The notes: generated by a model not told the origin, from the sequence alone. Shown: positions 44,152 to 56,517, numbered from the stretch's first letter. The stretch: 64,000 bases of DNA from Sardina pilchardus (GCF_963854185.1 NC_084994.1:7392141-7456140), one strand, 5' to 3'. Numbers and translations: made by a program.

Positions 44152-45415
44152 TTAAGATGTGTTGTGATGCATTGTGTGGCTGCACGGGATAAAATACAAT
44201 ACAAATAATCTGTATGAATATTATTATTATTCATGATCATTATATCTTGGTGGTTGGTGCCATCGGCCACTCATTTACATTGCAAGTGACAGACTTACAA
44301 ATTTAGGCTGATCAAAAGCTTATTTGACTTAAATTATTGCCTATTCCCCAGACAATAATCTGGGTTCATCAAGTGATGCGATGGCCACTCACTGTGGACC
44401 ACCATGAGCTGTATCACTACTAAGGTCTGGAGGCATAGGCATGGAGCTGTTACTCTCCAAAGAGACAAAGCTAATGCTTTCAATTGTGTCACATGTTGCT
44501 AGGTAAATCATGAAGTAAGAACTCTCTTCCCTCAAAGTTATGTTGTCACGTTGGCTATATCTCATTTGTGATGTAGGCTACATCTTTCAAGTTCACAGGA
44601 AAGCCACTGACATTTGCTTTAGCACGTTGCTTTTCTCTGAGTCTAAAAAAAAACAAATACAGGATGTTGGAGATACTCTCACATACTCTAGCCTACCAAG
44701 TGACCAAAACATCAACTATACCATCAGCATCACGATTATACTGTATAATATTGATGCAATTCTTACAATGCACAATGTTAGCCTACCCCTGATAAAGGTT
44801 CATTCGTCATATAGGCCATGACATTTGTCATGTAGGCTACATCTTTCAGGTATAGGCTACAGGAGTCAGGACAACCACTGTCATTTGCACAAACATGTCG
44901 TATTTCTGTTGGTCACATAAAGGTGTGCCCATTTTGTATGCCCAAAAATATTGTCTAGGCTTTATTAATTTGCAAAAATACAAAAACTGCGGTGAGCAAT
45001 AACAGTGTTCTGCATTGGATTTGGACCAGACAGGCTTGCCTAACAAGCAGATAAATGGCCTCTAAATATAACCTCTCCTCTCAGATGTCGACCGGGGCAA
45101 AGAAAAAAGTTTCCAACCAAAAATCATGAAACAATGTGGTCTACTAGACAGCCTATACTGAGTATCACCTTGTGTAAGCTACTGTGCTGCACACCAAATG
45201 TCCTTTTTTAAAGGATAAATAAAGTAAACTTGAACTTGAACTGGTAACACCGTTCTCTCTTCATTTCAACAACAACAAACAACAACAACACCACCATTCA
45301 CTTTTTTCGTTCTTTCAAAATTGCAAGTTAGCCTACGGGTGCGGTAGTAGGCTATACCCCTCTCTAAATAAGTAGGCAGGTTAATAAAGCAGGACAAACC
45401 AACAGGTCTACTCAC

Positions 45416-45510
45416 CACCAAACAGGTTCCTGTAGTAAAATATCAAGTTTCCAAAACGACTCACCAACAAAGCTTGTCCGCTACATGTCTCAACATACGG
45501 AAGTCTGGTG
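45416..45510 (-). other. NLR-C untranslated first exon (candidate)
   Basis: Ends in GGTTTGGTG|GTGAGTAGA-type donor at 45415-45410 on the minus strand, matching the NLR-B first exon by sequence and donor place. The start limit is approximate. Confidence 0.5.
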
Positions 45511-45522
45511 ATAACTTAACAA

Positions 45523-45534
45523 ACTTTCACTTTC
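45523..45534 (-). promoter_or_regulatory. ISRE/IRF-type element of NLR-C
   Basis: Minus strand GAAAGTGAAAGT, an exact fit to GAAANNGAAA, at the same spacing from the first exon as in NLR-B. Confidence 0.62.
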
Positions 45535-45964
45535 GTTTTGGGAGTAAGCATCAGTCAGGATGACAGAGGCGCTCATGCATGTAGGCTACAGGATGCAACT
45601 CAAAGTAGCCTACTATACATTTGGAGCATTTGAGAAGAAAATAACATTTTCAGGCTAACACAGCAAGTTGTAATAAGGTTCTTAAGAATTCTCTTTCCGC
45701 AAAGATATCTCACCATGTACAGTAGGCTACAGCTCATTCGTCACGTAGGCTACAACTGTCAGGTCCACAGGAAAACCCCAGACACGTGCACAAGCATGTA
45801 GTCACGTAGGCTACATTTTTGCGGGTCGGCAGGAAAACCACAGACATAGCACAAGCACTGTGTATGCTGCCTGAGTCCTCAGATAGCCTAGAAGAGACGC
45901 TAAATCCACAGATGACATCACTTACCATAGGGCTGGGATGCATTAGTAAACAAAAACACCCACG

Positions 45965-45965
<1 letters not shown>

Positions 45966-46008
<43 letters not shown>
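45966..46008. repeat. (GA)n microsatellite
   Basis: Pure GA run. Confidence 0.97.
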
Positions 46009-46011
<3 letters not shown>

Positions 46012-46149
46012 GTATTTGAATTTTGCAATGTAATTCATTGCTGACATAGCCCTGTGATCTCGTCGCTGATGTATCCTGATCTTCATGCGCGAATAAATGG
46101 CGAGCTTTGCTTGACAATAACGTTAATCAACTGAAATGTATTGCATTAA

Positions 46150-46513
46150 AGAGACCCTATGCAACTTTTTCATAGTCATAAAATCGCTCAGAAATCGTTG
46201 TTTTGCTTGACTGTCCAGTTTCATCGAAAACAGTATTATTTCCTCCCGCCCCCAGTGTCCCTATCCGCTATTGCAACCTTGCAGTTTCTGCAGGAGACGT
46301 ATCATCTCCTGTTTACATCTGGAAGTCTGAGACGCGTAAAGAACAAGAAGAACCACGCTTGCATATATATTATATGTATTTATATATAGCCTATGTATAA
46401 ATATACGTGCTAAAGCTGTCGGGGAAGCTCTGCAGAGAAATATGCAAGCATAAAACGAGCGAAAAACGAAACCGAAACCAGAGATGAAATCGCCAATCCT
46501 GCATAGTTCCTCT
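46150..46513. mobile_element. second TTAA-flanked MITE
   Basis: TTAA at 46146-46149 and 46514-46517. The ends AGAGACCCTATGCAACTTTT and CCTGCATAGTTCCTCT are related in inverted sense. GCTTGCATATATA and TATGCAAGC pair internally. Noncoding. Confidence 0.65.
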
Positions 46514-46596
46514 TTAATTGCATTAACTGCTATGGCCCCATGTACTGTAATACCCCCCCAGGATTTCACTCTCTAAGGTTTTCATCGATCATGGGG

Positions 46597-46665
46597 AACT
46601 AAGATAGATACCTACTTTATTGATTCCGAAGGGGATATTCAAGACCAAGGGGAAATTCAAGGCTA
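46597..46665 (-). mobile_element. LINE 3' tail
   Basis: Minus strand CTTGAATTTCCCCTTGG and TCAATAAAGTAGGTATCTATC is a common fish LINE end. 5'-truncated to under 100 bases. Confidence 0.55.
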
Positions 46666-47613
46666 CTACTAAATGGGGAAGTTTGATAAATGTCAATACA
46701 GAAAATGCAAAGCCTTAATTAGTTCTTTCCACTATACAGAGGCATTACAACTACTGGAAAAAGTACCTAAACTCTCATGGCAAATGCTTTCATTTTTATT
46801 GGTCTGTACCAAAAAGCCTCGACAATCAACAGGAATTCAGGACACCATGCAAGACAGATCGGCACAAGAGCATTCGGTAAAAAGCCATAAAACACTCTGA
46901 TCACCAGACATGAATATGAACTGAAGGGGTTTGAGAAAGTATTAATGAGGGCAAGCCATGCAGACCATGTAGGCTAATGTACACCTCAATACACACAATC
47001 AATAATCTGATCGTGCTTATTCTTGTTCACATATCGCATATTTATCAACCCAGGCACCATGCAACTCCATTTCGACACATTGTGAATCAATGAGCTTTTT
47101 GAGTGGTTAGCCTATGACATTTTAGCAGACCTTTATTTAGAGTTAGCCTACATATTAGACTTGTGTGCTCTATAATATCATACTTTAGAACAACTATGAT
47201 CACTCTAAAAACATAATTATTAGTCCAAAGTAGAGAGGTAAAAGCTCTTACCTTGAGATCGTTTGAACAGTAATGTTTCACCTGTACTGGTCGATAACTG
47301 TTACAGAGAAACATTCAGTTCCTGTTTCAAGCTGTTGTAAAATGTTTTATAGCTTATAGATCCTTCAGCCTCTGCTTAAACACACAATGACATTGTGTCT
47401 GTCAGCCTTGAGAGGATTTGCTTAAACACACACTGACATACATGGTGTAGGTGCAGTTGCTGTTTGGGACTGAACATAATGCAGCACAGGTCATGGGGTT
47501 CATTTCTTACACATTGCCATCACCGTAACACCAAACCCATCCACACAGGCACCCACAGATCATTCTATTAAAGGGTATTAGAGGGGGAATGTCAACCCCA
47601 TCTCTCTGTGTGC

Positions 47614-47656
<43 letters not shown>

Positions 47657-47735
47657 AATGCTGTGACATTGTGAAGCTGCATAGAAATAGTAGGCCTCCT
47701 CCAGGTCAGATTACAGGGAATTTGGCCTAAGTGTA

Positions 47736-47771
<36 letters not shown>

Positions 47772-50700
47772 GACATTCAGGCGAAGAAAGACATCATATG
47801 TCTGTGTGTTTGTGTACACGCGTGTGTCTGTGTGAATGTGGACATGAGGCATGGCATGCCCGCCTTCATATGAAAATCTTGAACTTAGAAATAGGCACTA
47901 AAAAATGGGCGAATTAGAACAAAGCCTACCTGTGATGTCAAATATCGCAAAGCCATTGAAGTTCAAATGGGGTTGCCGCAGAGGGCGCCATTTAGTCAAA
48001 AGGGCCATTTCAATACCCAGAGTTTATTTTTATGAATCAAAGTTGAATATACTATTTAACATCAGAGAAAAATAGTAAAATACTCAATTAATCTATTCTA
48101 TGTCCTCTTAACTTGCTACATTTTGTCTTGAGGAAGCTTTTGTGTGGTCATTTGATATAAGGTAAGTGGTAACTAAGCTTACTACATTGTCTAAGCAGCT
48201 TGCGCATCACTGCTTAGAACACACTCTAGCCCCTCCCAGTTGATGATGCAGAGATGTCGTGTTAGCAGCTGCACAGCCTCAGAGAGTCAAGAGAATTACT
48301 ACAGGAGGAGCGTAGCCTTCAGGCCGTCACAGATCAGGTATTGCTTTTTTTTTTACAATACAACTTATATTATGTATTCCGTTGTGGTGCACATTACACA
48401 TTGCATTCATTTCATACCATGTTTGAGAGATGTAGAACATAAAACACAAGTAGAACTGTGTCCATACTGATTACAAACTCATACTATACTATATTACAGT
48501 ATACGCATTGTACTCATACATTATGTGTTAGAACAGTAAGGTTTTTCATGCAGAGGTCATTTTAAAAACATGACATCGGTATAACAATACGCTTAGATGG
48601 CTGTGAATGTTTAACAGTTGGCTAAATACACTCTATTACACACATACACTTGAAGTTTGTTTTAGGACCTATTGTTCTTATGCAGTTCCATGAGGTGAAA
48701 TGTTATATCCTGCCCCATATGCAGTTAAGTTGTAATACTGCCTAAAAAAAGGTTGTTTGACCGAAATGAATTGAATACAAATTCATCTGAATGTGTATGA
48801 TATAATCCCTTCATGATAGTAAAAATAGTTACAGACTAAGTATCAACAAATTGACATTAAGATAAATAATTTGTGAGCCATGCACAAATGGAAGGCAAAA
48901 GTGTAACCAAGGACAATATTACATGGGAAAAACACTCAGACCTGAAAAAAAACATGAGGTCAAAATGCAAAACGGACAAAAACTAACTAAACTAATGCTA
49001 ATTGGTGTAAATGTTTTTTTACAGTCTCATTGTATTGTGTGGATGGCCTAGTTTATGTTGTTATAAACCCTCTGTAGTTAGCTGAACCGGTGACACTGTT
49101 AAACCAATGTTAAAATCACTCCCACATCTAATCACGTTCACAGGAAACTCAAACTGCAGCTACAGGAAGTCTGAAATCATTGTGGTTTAGTGTTCTCTGT
49201 CTCTACGCTGATGATACGTGACTGTTCAGAGAAGCCCTCGTGCACATGATCATGTTAACTTTTCACCTTAAAATCACCATCATTCTGTAGATCTATTTGC
49301 GCATCAGATCACATACACCATTCACCCCTTATGTGCCAATCAGCACATGTTTTAATATTCATGACAAAAATATCATGTTATGATAAGTAAGCAATCTACA
49401 TATTTATCTATCCTGAAAGATTGTACATCTTCCACTCATGACGCTCTTGTGTCACGTTTGATGCACTATAGTTAGGAACTATAACAATAAATGTTCTCGA
49501 AGTCCGAATTCATATATTTACCAGAAAAAAAAAGAACATGACGTAATGGTTAACCTGGATCAAAATATCCTGATACACTATTGTTGACCATATTTTCCTC
49601 TCTATTTTGACCATATTTTCCTCTCTATTTTCCTATTTCCCACTATTTTGCTAATGACCACACTTCAAATCCAATGTTGGGTAAAGGCATTTTTACAGAT
49701 TTACAGAAGTCTATGATATTTTCCACTATTTTGCTAATGTTGAGTTCCAGGTTGCTGTTGAGCTGCCAGCTGTGAGGCTCCTGTAGGCTGACTGATCATT
49801 GTTTTTGATGAGGACGAGGACAGTGGTGTTGTTGATTATGAGGTCTAGGACAGTGTTGTTGTTGTTGTTGATGATGAGGACAGTGGTGTTGTTGATGTGG
49901 AAAGTGGTGTTGTTGATGAAGAGGCCTGCACTCAGTGAAGGTTGTCTCCAAAATGTTGTAGCAGTGTTGGTGTATTTTTACAACATTACCGCACCAGTTG
50001 TTGTTGACATAGCACATACCAACGCCCTTAGATTGCCCACTCGCAGCTGTGTCGCAGCCTGAAAACTCTGAGGAACTCTGTTTTAATGTTCTATAAAACA
50101 TGGCTCCATGGAAGTATATCCAACGCTGCTGTCTCCATGTCATTACAGAGGGAGTGAACATTAGATTAGACAGGTGGCAGGCAGAGGTGTGCATTGTCCT
50201 CTCTTTCTCCTCCACTGCAGAGTATTGGTTCGCTTGCCTCTGTACGCAATATCTCTGATTGGTACATAAATGCCAATGTACTGCCAATGTCATCTTTAAT
50301 TTTTTTCTGAAAGTCATGACATTAAGTGCTTCAAATCTTCAATTAGCCTCTCATTATTCAGGACATGTAGGCTACATAAAGCCTATGTTTCAGGTGATTA
50401 CAAGCCAAAAGACAAGCCCGCAGCCCATACATTTTGAAGTAGCCTAGGCAGTAAGCTAGGCTAACATTATGCCTATATAAGCAGATCCGGGTGTTAACTG
50501 TGGCAAGTGTGCCATAGGAAAAATCCTAAGACACCGGATCTCCTTATATAGAAGATGGTAGTTATTTTGTAGGCAAACTTCAGAGGTCTATTATTGTTGG
50601 GCATGTCGCATGGAGCCAACCCATTCTCATCTCTGGGCGTCATATAAGGCCGTTTTGTCACGTCCTTCGGCGTTTTCTACTCACGCATATAGCACCCTTG

Positions 50701-50922
50701 ATGGAGCACATGTTTTGAAAGAGTTGTACTGAAGATTTTTGATTGATGTCAGGTGTGTTGTGGGGCATAACATCCAATGAATAAATCAATGATAGTTCCA
50801 TTTCCCATTCCCATTCCCATTAGCTTTAAATGGCGGGTTTACCAACTGATATAAAGGCCTTCTTGAGGCCCTCCCAGTAGGGACAGAAATGTTTCCCTCA
50901 TGGAAGTTCTCTTCTTCTCCAG
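46666..50922. other. gene-poor stretch upstream of NLR-D
   Basis: Contains GT arrays at 47612-47653 and 47740-47770, a GTT/GAT trinucleotide-rich patch at 49800-49920, and a 65-base palindrome at 50477-50545 (AGATCCGGGTGTT, AAGACACCGGATCT). A sequence ending CACAGATCAG|GTATTG near 48338 could be an untranslated first exon of NLR-D, but nothing confirms it. No ISRE-type core as clear as in NLR-B and NLR-C was seen. Confidence 0.45.
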
Positions 50923-51045
50923 GATGGGGAGCACCAGCTCTAACCAGAGGCATCTCTTCCCTACACACACCTGTGTGTCCATGACCAGTGATCAGTCCAT
51001 AGATCAAATAATCAACTCTACAGGAGAAGACTCTTGTGCTGGACA
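50923..51045 (+). CDS. NLR-D N-terminal peptide exon
   Basis: 123 bases, acceptor TTCTCCAG|GATG, donor ACA|GTAAGA. Reads MGSTSSNQRHLFPTHTCVSM, TSDQSIDQIINS, then TGEDSCAGQ. CVSMTSDQSID is the family's peptide-repeat core. The ATG is one base into the exon, so it is either the start or an internal Met; the one-base entry phase suggests an upstream exon may exist. It joins the next exon in frame. Confidence 0.72.
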
Positions 51046-51081
51046 GTAAGATCTTGACTCCAATCGTCATGCTATAGAATG

Positions 51082-51170
<89 letters not shown>
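51082..51170. repeat. (GT)n microsatellite
   Basis: Pure GT run just after the NLR-D peptide exon donor. Confidence 0.97.
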
Positions 51171-51172
<2 letters not shown>

Positions 51173-51254
51173 ATACCACGCACTAAACCTACAGATTAGA
51201 GGAAATGGCTTTTGGGAACCAAAATTAAGCACACACAGGTCACTGTGGTACTGC

Positions 51255-51369
51255 ATATTAATATGCACATGTATTTTGTGCATTTTGTATTTTATTGTGT
51301 ATTGTGGTAAAGCACTTTGTGATTTTATCTGTGAAAAGCGCTATACAAATAAAATACTTACTTACTTAC
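51255..51369 (+). mobile_element. LINE 3' tail with (ACTT)n end
   Basis: GTAAAGCACTTTGTGATTTT, GAAAAGCGCTATACAAATAA and (CTTA)n are typical of fish L2-like LINE ends. Confidence 0.65.
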
Positions 51370-51400
51370 ATGTGCTGGCCTCCCCCTATATCCAGACTCC

Positions 51401-51506
<106 letters not shown>

Positions 51507-51557
51507 AATGTTCTGAGCTAATGTGGTGATGGAAGTTGTTCTCTGCTTGTTCTCTAG

Positions 51558-51641
51558 AGTAAGATCTGCTCCTGAGGAGGATGGTGCTGCCCCTAACACC
51601 AGTCTCTCTGAGGAACAATGCACAAGCCAGGGAGCTACCAG
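51558..51641 (+). CDS. NLR-D second N-terminal exon
   Basis: 84 bases, acceptor TTCTCTAG|AGTAAG, donor CCAG|GTGAGG. Reads VRSAPEEDGAAPNTSLSEEQ then CTSQGAT; its last two bases plus the next exon's first base give Arg before YQEIHKS. Acidic and low-complexity; no domain recognised. The phase agreement on both sides is the main evidence. Confidence 0.65.
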
Positions 51642-51646
51642 GTGAG

Positions 51647-51647
<1 letters not shown>

Positions 51648-51716
<69 letters not shown>

Positions 51717-51739
51717 GTGCGTGCGTGCGTGCGTGTCAG

Positions 51740-51770
<31 letters not shown>

Positions 51771-51822
51771 TGTGCGTGCGTGCGTGCGTGCATGCGTGCG
51801 TGTGTGTGTGTGTGTGTGTGAG
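51648..51822. repeat. (GT)n/(GC-GT)n compound microsatellite
   Basis: GT run with GCGTGCGT patches, starting six bases after the donor of the second N-terminal exon. Confidence 0.97.
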
Positions 51823-52221
51823 AGAGGGGGGTCTACCCATGTCACAATTACACTGGGTCATTGATGTACAGTACATTGTGGTCAGAAATCTCCAGGCACC
51901 TTCACACTGAACGTTTATTCACAATGCTGGGAGCAGGTCACCAGCCACACCATAGCTCTGTAACATTACTCAAAGTTGTCTAGGGCAAGGTCCCATCTTA
52001 TACATGTTAGTTGTATTGTGGTAATACAAATCATATAAGTACAATGGTCTTATCCAACACTCCTCATGCATGCCAAAATACAACAATACATGGACACTTC
52101 TTGGACATCGCATGTGAACCATACACCATACACAAGTCATGTGGCTGCTCTAAGTAAGTTAGATAATTGGTCAATACAAATACATCCTTCAGCATTTCCT
52201 AGTCATGGCATGGTCTGTCAT

Positions 52222-52830
52222 AAGGCCTATTCGGACGGGACTTATTTTACAGGGGGATGTAGAGTAATGCAGGTTTATCATATGACCTCTGTAATGTAAG
52301 TGTCCAATTCGGACGGGACTAGACATCTCTGTCATTTGATTTGACATGGGAGGTGTAACTACGTTTACGTTCTGCCGTCACATCTTCGACGCCGTGCATG
52401 TGATACTTAGCGTCAGTTGCGTGCGGCATTTTCAGATTTCAAAGACTACAGATTGGTTTAACTAGCGAACGTTAGCTTTATGTTATGCCATAAGTAGTTT
52501 GAAATGGCTAACAACATCAAGCCATTAGGCAAACTAGCTAACGTCCCATTAGAAGCTGCACAGCATGTTATGTTTTCATTTAGACTATGGTGGAATTGTT
52601 TTTAAATCAGGGTGTGATGAATTATTAGACATCTTTACAGAGGGTTGCGTTAATTAATATTACGGTAATTTATCCGGACCGTTTGACGGAAGGTAAAAGT
52701 GGCTGTAAATTTCACCGACATACTCCGTTATGTTTACTGACATGGCGCTTCCGGACGGGACTAAATTCCCTGGTAATTATTACTTTACCTGATGTCACCC
52801 CATAAAACTAATCCCGTCCGAATAGGCCTT
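52222..52830. mobile_element. TIR element with AAGGCCTATTCGGACGG termini
   Basis: Begins AAGGCCTATTCGGACGGGAC and ends with the complement at 52830; ATTCGGACGGGAC recurs at 52309 inside. Noncoding, about 609 bases, in the intron before the NACHT exon. Confidence 0.78.
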
Positions 52831-53045
52831 TAAACATATTTACAGAGGGTCGCGTTCACACGGGATTAATATTACCTACGGTAATTTATCCGGACCGTTT
52901 TACGGAAGGTAAAAGTGGCTGTAAATTTCACCGAAATACTCAGTTATGTTTACTGACATGGCGCGTCCGGACGGGACTAAATTCCTTGGAAATTATTACT
53001 CTACCTGATGTCACCCCATAAAACTAATCCCCTCCGAATAGGCCT
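52831..53045. repeat. tandem duplicate of the element's right end
   Basis: About 205 bases (ACAGAGGGTCGCGTT through TCCGAATAGGCCTA) repeat 52627-52830, which gives one left end and two right ends. The duplicate keeps TTCACACGGGATTAATATTA where the first copy has a shorter stretch. Confidence 0.78.
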
Positions 53046-53320
53046 ATAGCCTGGTCATACCAAACCCTCATACTAATATCGTACAGAGGGTCTGGACCTA
53101 CTCCATTCAGAATCGATTTCAGGCAGGAGGCGTGAACTCTGTTGAAGTTTGACACGATTGGTCGTGACAGCTATAGAGACTATGACGCGCATATGCCCCC
53201 CCCATTCGTTGATTGGTCCGGATGGAATGCATCCTGAGAAATCGAGTTCAATGGGATCAGACCCAGACGTAATGGTGAAGAGAAAATTGAGCAAAGCTTA
53301 CGGAGGGCTATGCCAGGCTA
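53046..53320. mobile_element. TIR element with TAGCCTGG termini
   Basis: TAGCCTGGTCATACC at the left and GGCTATGCCAGGCTA at the right. The element abuts the previous one directly. Confidence 0.65.
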
Positions 53321-53638
53321 AGTCTGTCAGGATATTTCTAATATTACTGCCTCAGGCAGAATACCCTGAACTCGTGACAAAAGGGCCTTTATTAGAAAGA
53401 TGTGACATGGAGAGCAAATGACAGGCAAAGCAAAGTTGATGCACAGTATTGAATGTATAGAAAAGCAAACAAATAATACATGAAAATGCAATGTTAATCA
53501 CCTCTATATAATAAAATCTAAATTAGTATTCACTTTTAATGCATATACACTTATTAGTAATCGCCTCTAGAAAGGAGTAGATCCTATGCACTTCTGCAAA
53601 CAACTGGTGCATCCACGGCAGAGAACAAGCTGAACAAA

Positions 53639-53828
53639 CTGAGGGAAAATACTGCAGCACAGAAGTTTTTGAGACTTGATTTTTAATGCAATGGTGCACA
53701 GCAAAAAGACTAACGTTTCGATGTTGATTACTCTGACGAAGATGTAATCAACATCAAAACGTTAGTCTTTTTGCTGAGCACCATTTTAGTCTCAAAAACT
53801 TCTGTGCTGCTACGGTATTTTCCTTCAG
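53639..53828. repeat. 190-bp hairpin element
   Basis: Nearly perfect inverted repeat: CTGAGGGAAAATACT, GCAGCACAGAAGTTTTTGAG and AGACTAACGTTTCGATGTTG pair with the right arm. The loop is GAT TACTCTGACGAAG. Noncoding. Confidence 0.85.
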
Positions 53829-53945
53829 TAGTAATCGCTTCTATTGCATAAGATGGGTTAGTAATCCACAATTTCTACCACAACATGTGTGTGTGTGTGT
53901 GCATGTGTGTTTTTGAATGGTCTTCAATCTTGTTTTCACACACAG

Positions 53946-55742
53946 ATATCAGGAAATCCACAAATCCCACCTGCAGAAGAAGTTTCAGTCTCTGATTGAG
54001 GGAATCCCACAGCAGGGAGACACCAGACTCCTCCATGAGATCTACACAGATCTCTACATCACTGAGGGGGGAAGAGGAGAGGTCAATGATGAACATGAGG
54101 TCAGACAGATAGAGAGGGCTTCCTGGAGAGAAGTAGCACAAGACACACCCAACAAATGCAGTAACATCTTTAAACACTTCTCTGGACAAGGCAAACCCAT
54201 CAGAACAGTGCTGACAAAGGGAGTGGCTGGCATTGGGAAAACCGTCTTAGTGCAGAAGTTCATTCTGGACTGGGCTGAAGGAACAGCACATCTGCACAAT
54301 CAGGATGTTCACTTCATATTTCCTTTCCTTGTCCGGGAGTTGAACCTGATGAAGGAGAAGAAACTCAGTCTGATGGATCTTATTCAGCACTTTTTCCCAG
54401 AAATCGAAGATCCCAGAGTCTTCACCAGTTCAGCACTCAGAGTCATGTTCATCTTTGATGGTCTGGATGAGTGTCGACTTCCTCTAGATTTCCGCTCCAA
54501 CCCAAGGTGTTGTGATGAGAAAAAGCCAGTCTCAGTAGACGTTTTGCTGACAAACCTCATCAAGGGGAATCTGCTTCCTTCTGCTCTCCTCTGGATCACC
54601 ACCCGACCAGCAGCAGCCAATCAGATCCCTATTGAGTGTGTGGACCGGGTGACAGAAATAAGAGGATTTAATGACACACAGAAAGATGAGTACTTCAGGA
54701 AGAGAATCAGAGATGAGAATTTGGCCAACAGAACTATCACACACCTTAAGTCATCCAGAAGCCTCTACATCATGTGCCACATTCCAGTCTTCTGCTGGAT
54801 TTCAGCTACTGTTGTAGAGAAAACATCAAAAGAATCAGACAACATGGAAATGCCAAGGACTCTGACTCAAATGTATTCACGCTTCTTGATCATTCAGACA
54901 AGCATGAAAAAAATTAAGTACACAGAAAGAAAAGAGACAGAAGAAGAGGTGATTTTCAAACTGGGGAAACTTGCTTTCCAACAGCTGGACAAAGGTAATC
55001 TGATCTTCTATGAGAAAGACATGAGAGAGTGTGGCATTGACATCACAGAAGCATCAGTGTACTCAGGTGTGTGTACTCAGATCTTCAGAGAGGAGTCTGG
55101 GAAGGTGTTCAGCTTTGTGCAACTGAGCATCCAGGAGTTTCTTGCAGCTCTCTATGTGTTCCTCTGTTTCAGAAACAGACAGGAAAACATGCCTGACCAA
55201 CAGCAAACCTCTCAGCACTCTGCTCTGTTCAGAGATACAACCCTTCATGACCTACACAAGACCGCAGTGGACCTGGCCTTACAGAGTAAGAATGGACATC
55301 TGGACCTTTTCCTCCGCTTCCTTCTGGGCCTCTCACTAGAGTCCAATCAGAATATCTTGCACCTACAGCCCTGCTTGCACCTATTGCCACAGAGCAGTAG
55401 CCAATCATATAGCTCAGAACAAACAGCACAATACGTCAAACAGAGGATCAGAGATCAGAGTAGCTCAGACAGAAGGATCAACCTGTTCTACTGTCTGAAT
55501 GAGCTGAATCACCATGCTGTAGTGGAGGAGAAATGCAGCTCACGAACTCTGCATATACATGTGCTCATACCAGGAGAGTGGGAGACTATGCAATTTGAGT
55601 TTAAGATGTCAGAAGAGCAGCTGGCTGAGTTTGATGTGCATAAGTACATAAAGACTCCAGTGAAAGATCAGACTGAACTCCTCAGTCCTGATGAAGTTCT
55701 TCAGAAGCTGCAGCCAGTGGTCGCAACATCTACATCCGCTAG
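53946..55742 (+). CDS. NLR-D FISNA-NACHT exon
   Basis: 1,797 bases, acceptor CACACACAG|ATATC, donor CTAG|GTAGAT. FISNA residues 1-60 (YQEIHKSHLQ, DLYITEGGRG, EVRQIERASW). Walker A GVAGIGKT is at 92-99 and Walker B FIFDGLDE at 168-175. LLPSALLWITTRP is the sensor region, GFNDTQKDEYFRKRI the helical start, then winged-helix and HD2-like parts (LGKLAFQQLDKGNLIF, FSFVQLSIQEFLAALYVF). The switch residues are complete, so nucleotide binding is plausible. The donor is the weak GTAGAT where NLR-A has GTAAGT; retention would add only GR* or similar. It is closely related to the NLR-A exon but opposite in orientation. The antisense ORFs are shadows. Confidence 0.95.
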
Positions 55743-55751
55743 GTAGATAAC

Positions 55752-55753
<2 letters not shown>

Positions 55754-55809
<56 letters not shown>
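55754..55809. repeat. (GT)n microsatellite after the NACHT donor
   Basis: Pure GT run starting about 10 bases after the NLR-D NACHT exon donor. Confidence 0.97.
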
Positions 55810-55813
<4 letters not shown>

Positions 55814-56477
55814 CATGACAGTATCATCCTGAACCAGCAACCCTTCCCTCAACACCACCATCTACAGGCCGATGGGTGCACAGTAACTAAATATACACAC
55901 AAATTAATTTACTTGATATCCTGCCATAGATTACATTCCACACAATTTGGCATAATCCCAGAGGATGTGAGGTTGATTATACACATGAAATGTGGTGCAG
56001 TTCATAACATCTCATGTGAAGATAGGAGTGATTAGAGCAGTATAATATTGAATTTTCTTTTCTTTTTTTTTACCATTGGGGTGCAAATCACAAATGATTG
56101 GTCTTACAGTAAGCTAAGTTGATGCTCTTCAGACCAACATTAACATTTTGTTATCCTCGGTGCCACAGTAGTGGGCCTATACTGTAAATTAAGCTCTGCC
56201 TAAATGATGATGTCATACAAATGTGAAAAATGGAGGGTACAAATTTGAGGACAAAGTGGAATGTCACAGCTCGCTTGCGTAGCCTACGGTCTCGTAGTAG
56301 TCTAAGACTTGCAGTCCGCTGGAAAACAATTATGAGAGTGGTATGAATACAAATTAAACACAGTCACAGTAACATTCAACAAGGAAGGATAAACAGTAAA
56401 AAAAAGTTACTTACACACAATGTCATCATTATGTCTACAATGCCATATACTGACGAAAATCCCACTTTTCATACAAT

Positions 56478-56517
<40 letters not shown>

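Larger units (their letters stand above)
44220..45600. repeat. segmental duplication, copy 2 (promoter and first intron)
   Basis: Counterpart of 31020-32700. Shares TATCACTACTAAGGTCTGGA, ACTCTCCAAAGAGACA, the GTAGGCTACATCTTTCAGG units, the first exon and its ISRE-type motif. A short LINE tail (AAAGGATAAATAAAGTAAAC) at about 45207-45240 is private to this copy. Confidence 0.75.

Noticed and set aside
48240..48470. Possible first exon or small gene near 48.24-48.34 kb
   Set aside because: A donor-like GTATTG is present, but there is no conserved counterpart in the other loci and no clear promoter motif; left as a note only.
49796..50317. 173-residue ORF ending in His/Gln-rich repeats
   Set aside because: The tail arises from a GTT/GAT trinucleotide patch; the remainder shows no domain, and an opposite-strand ORF overlaps it.
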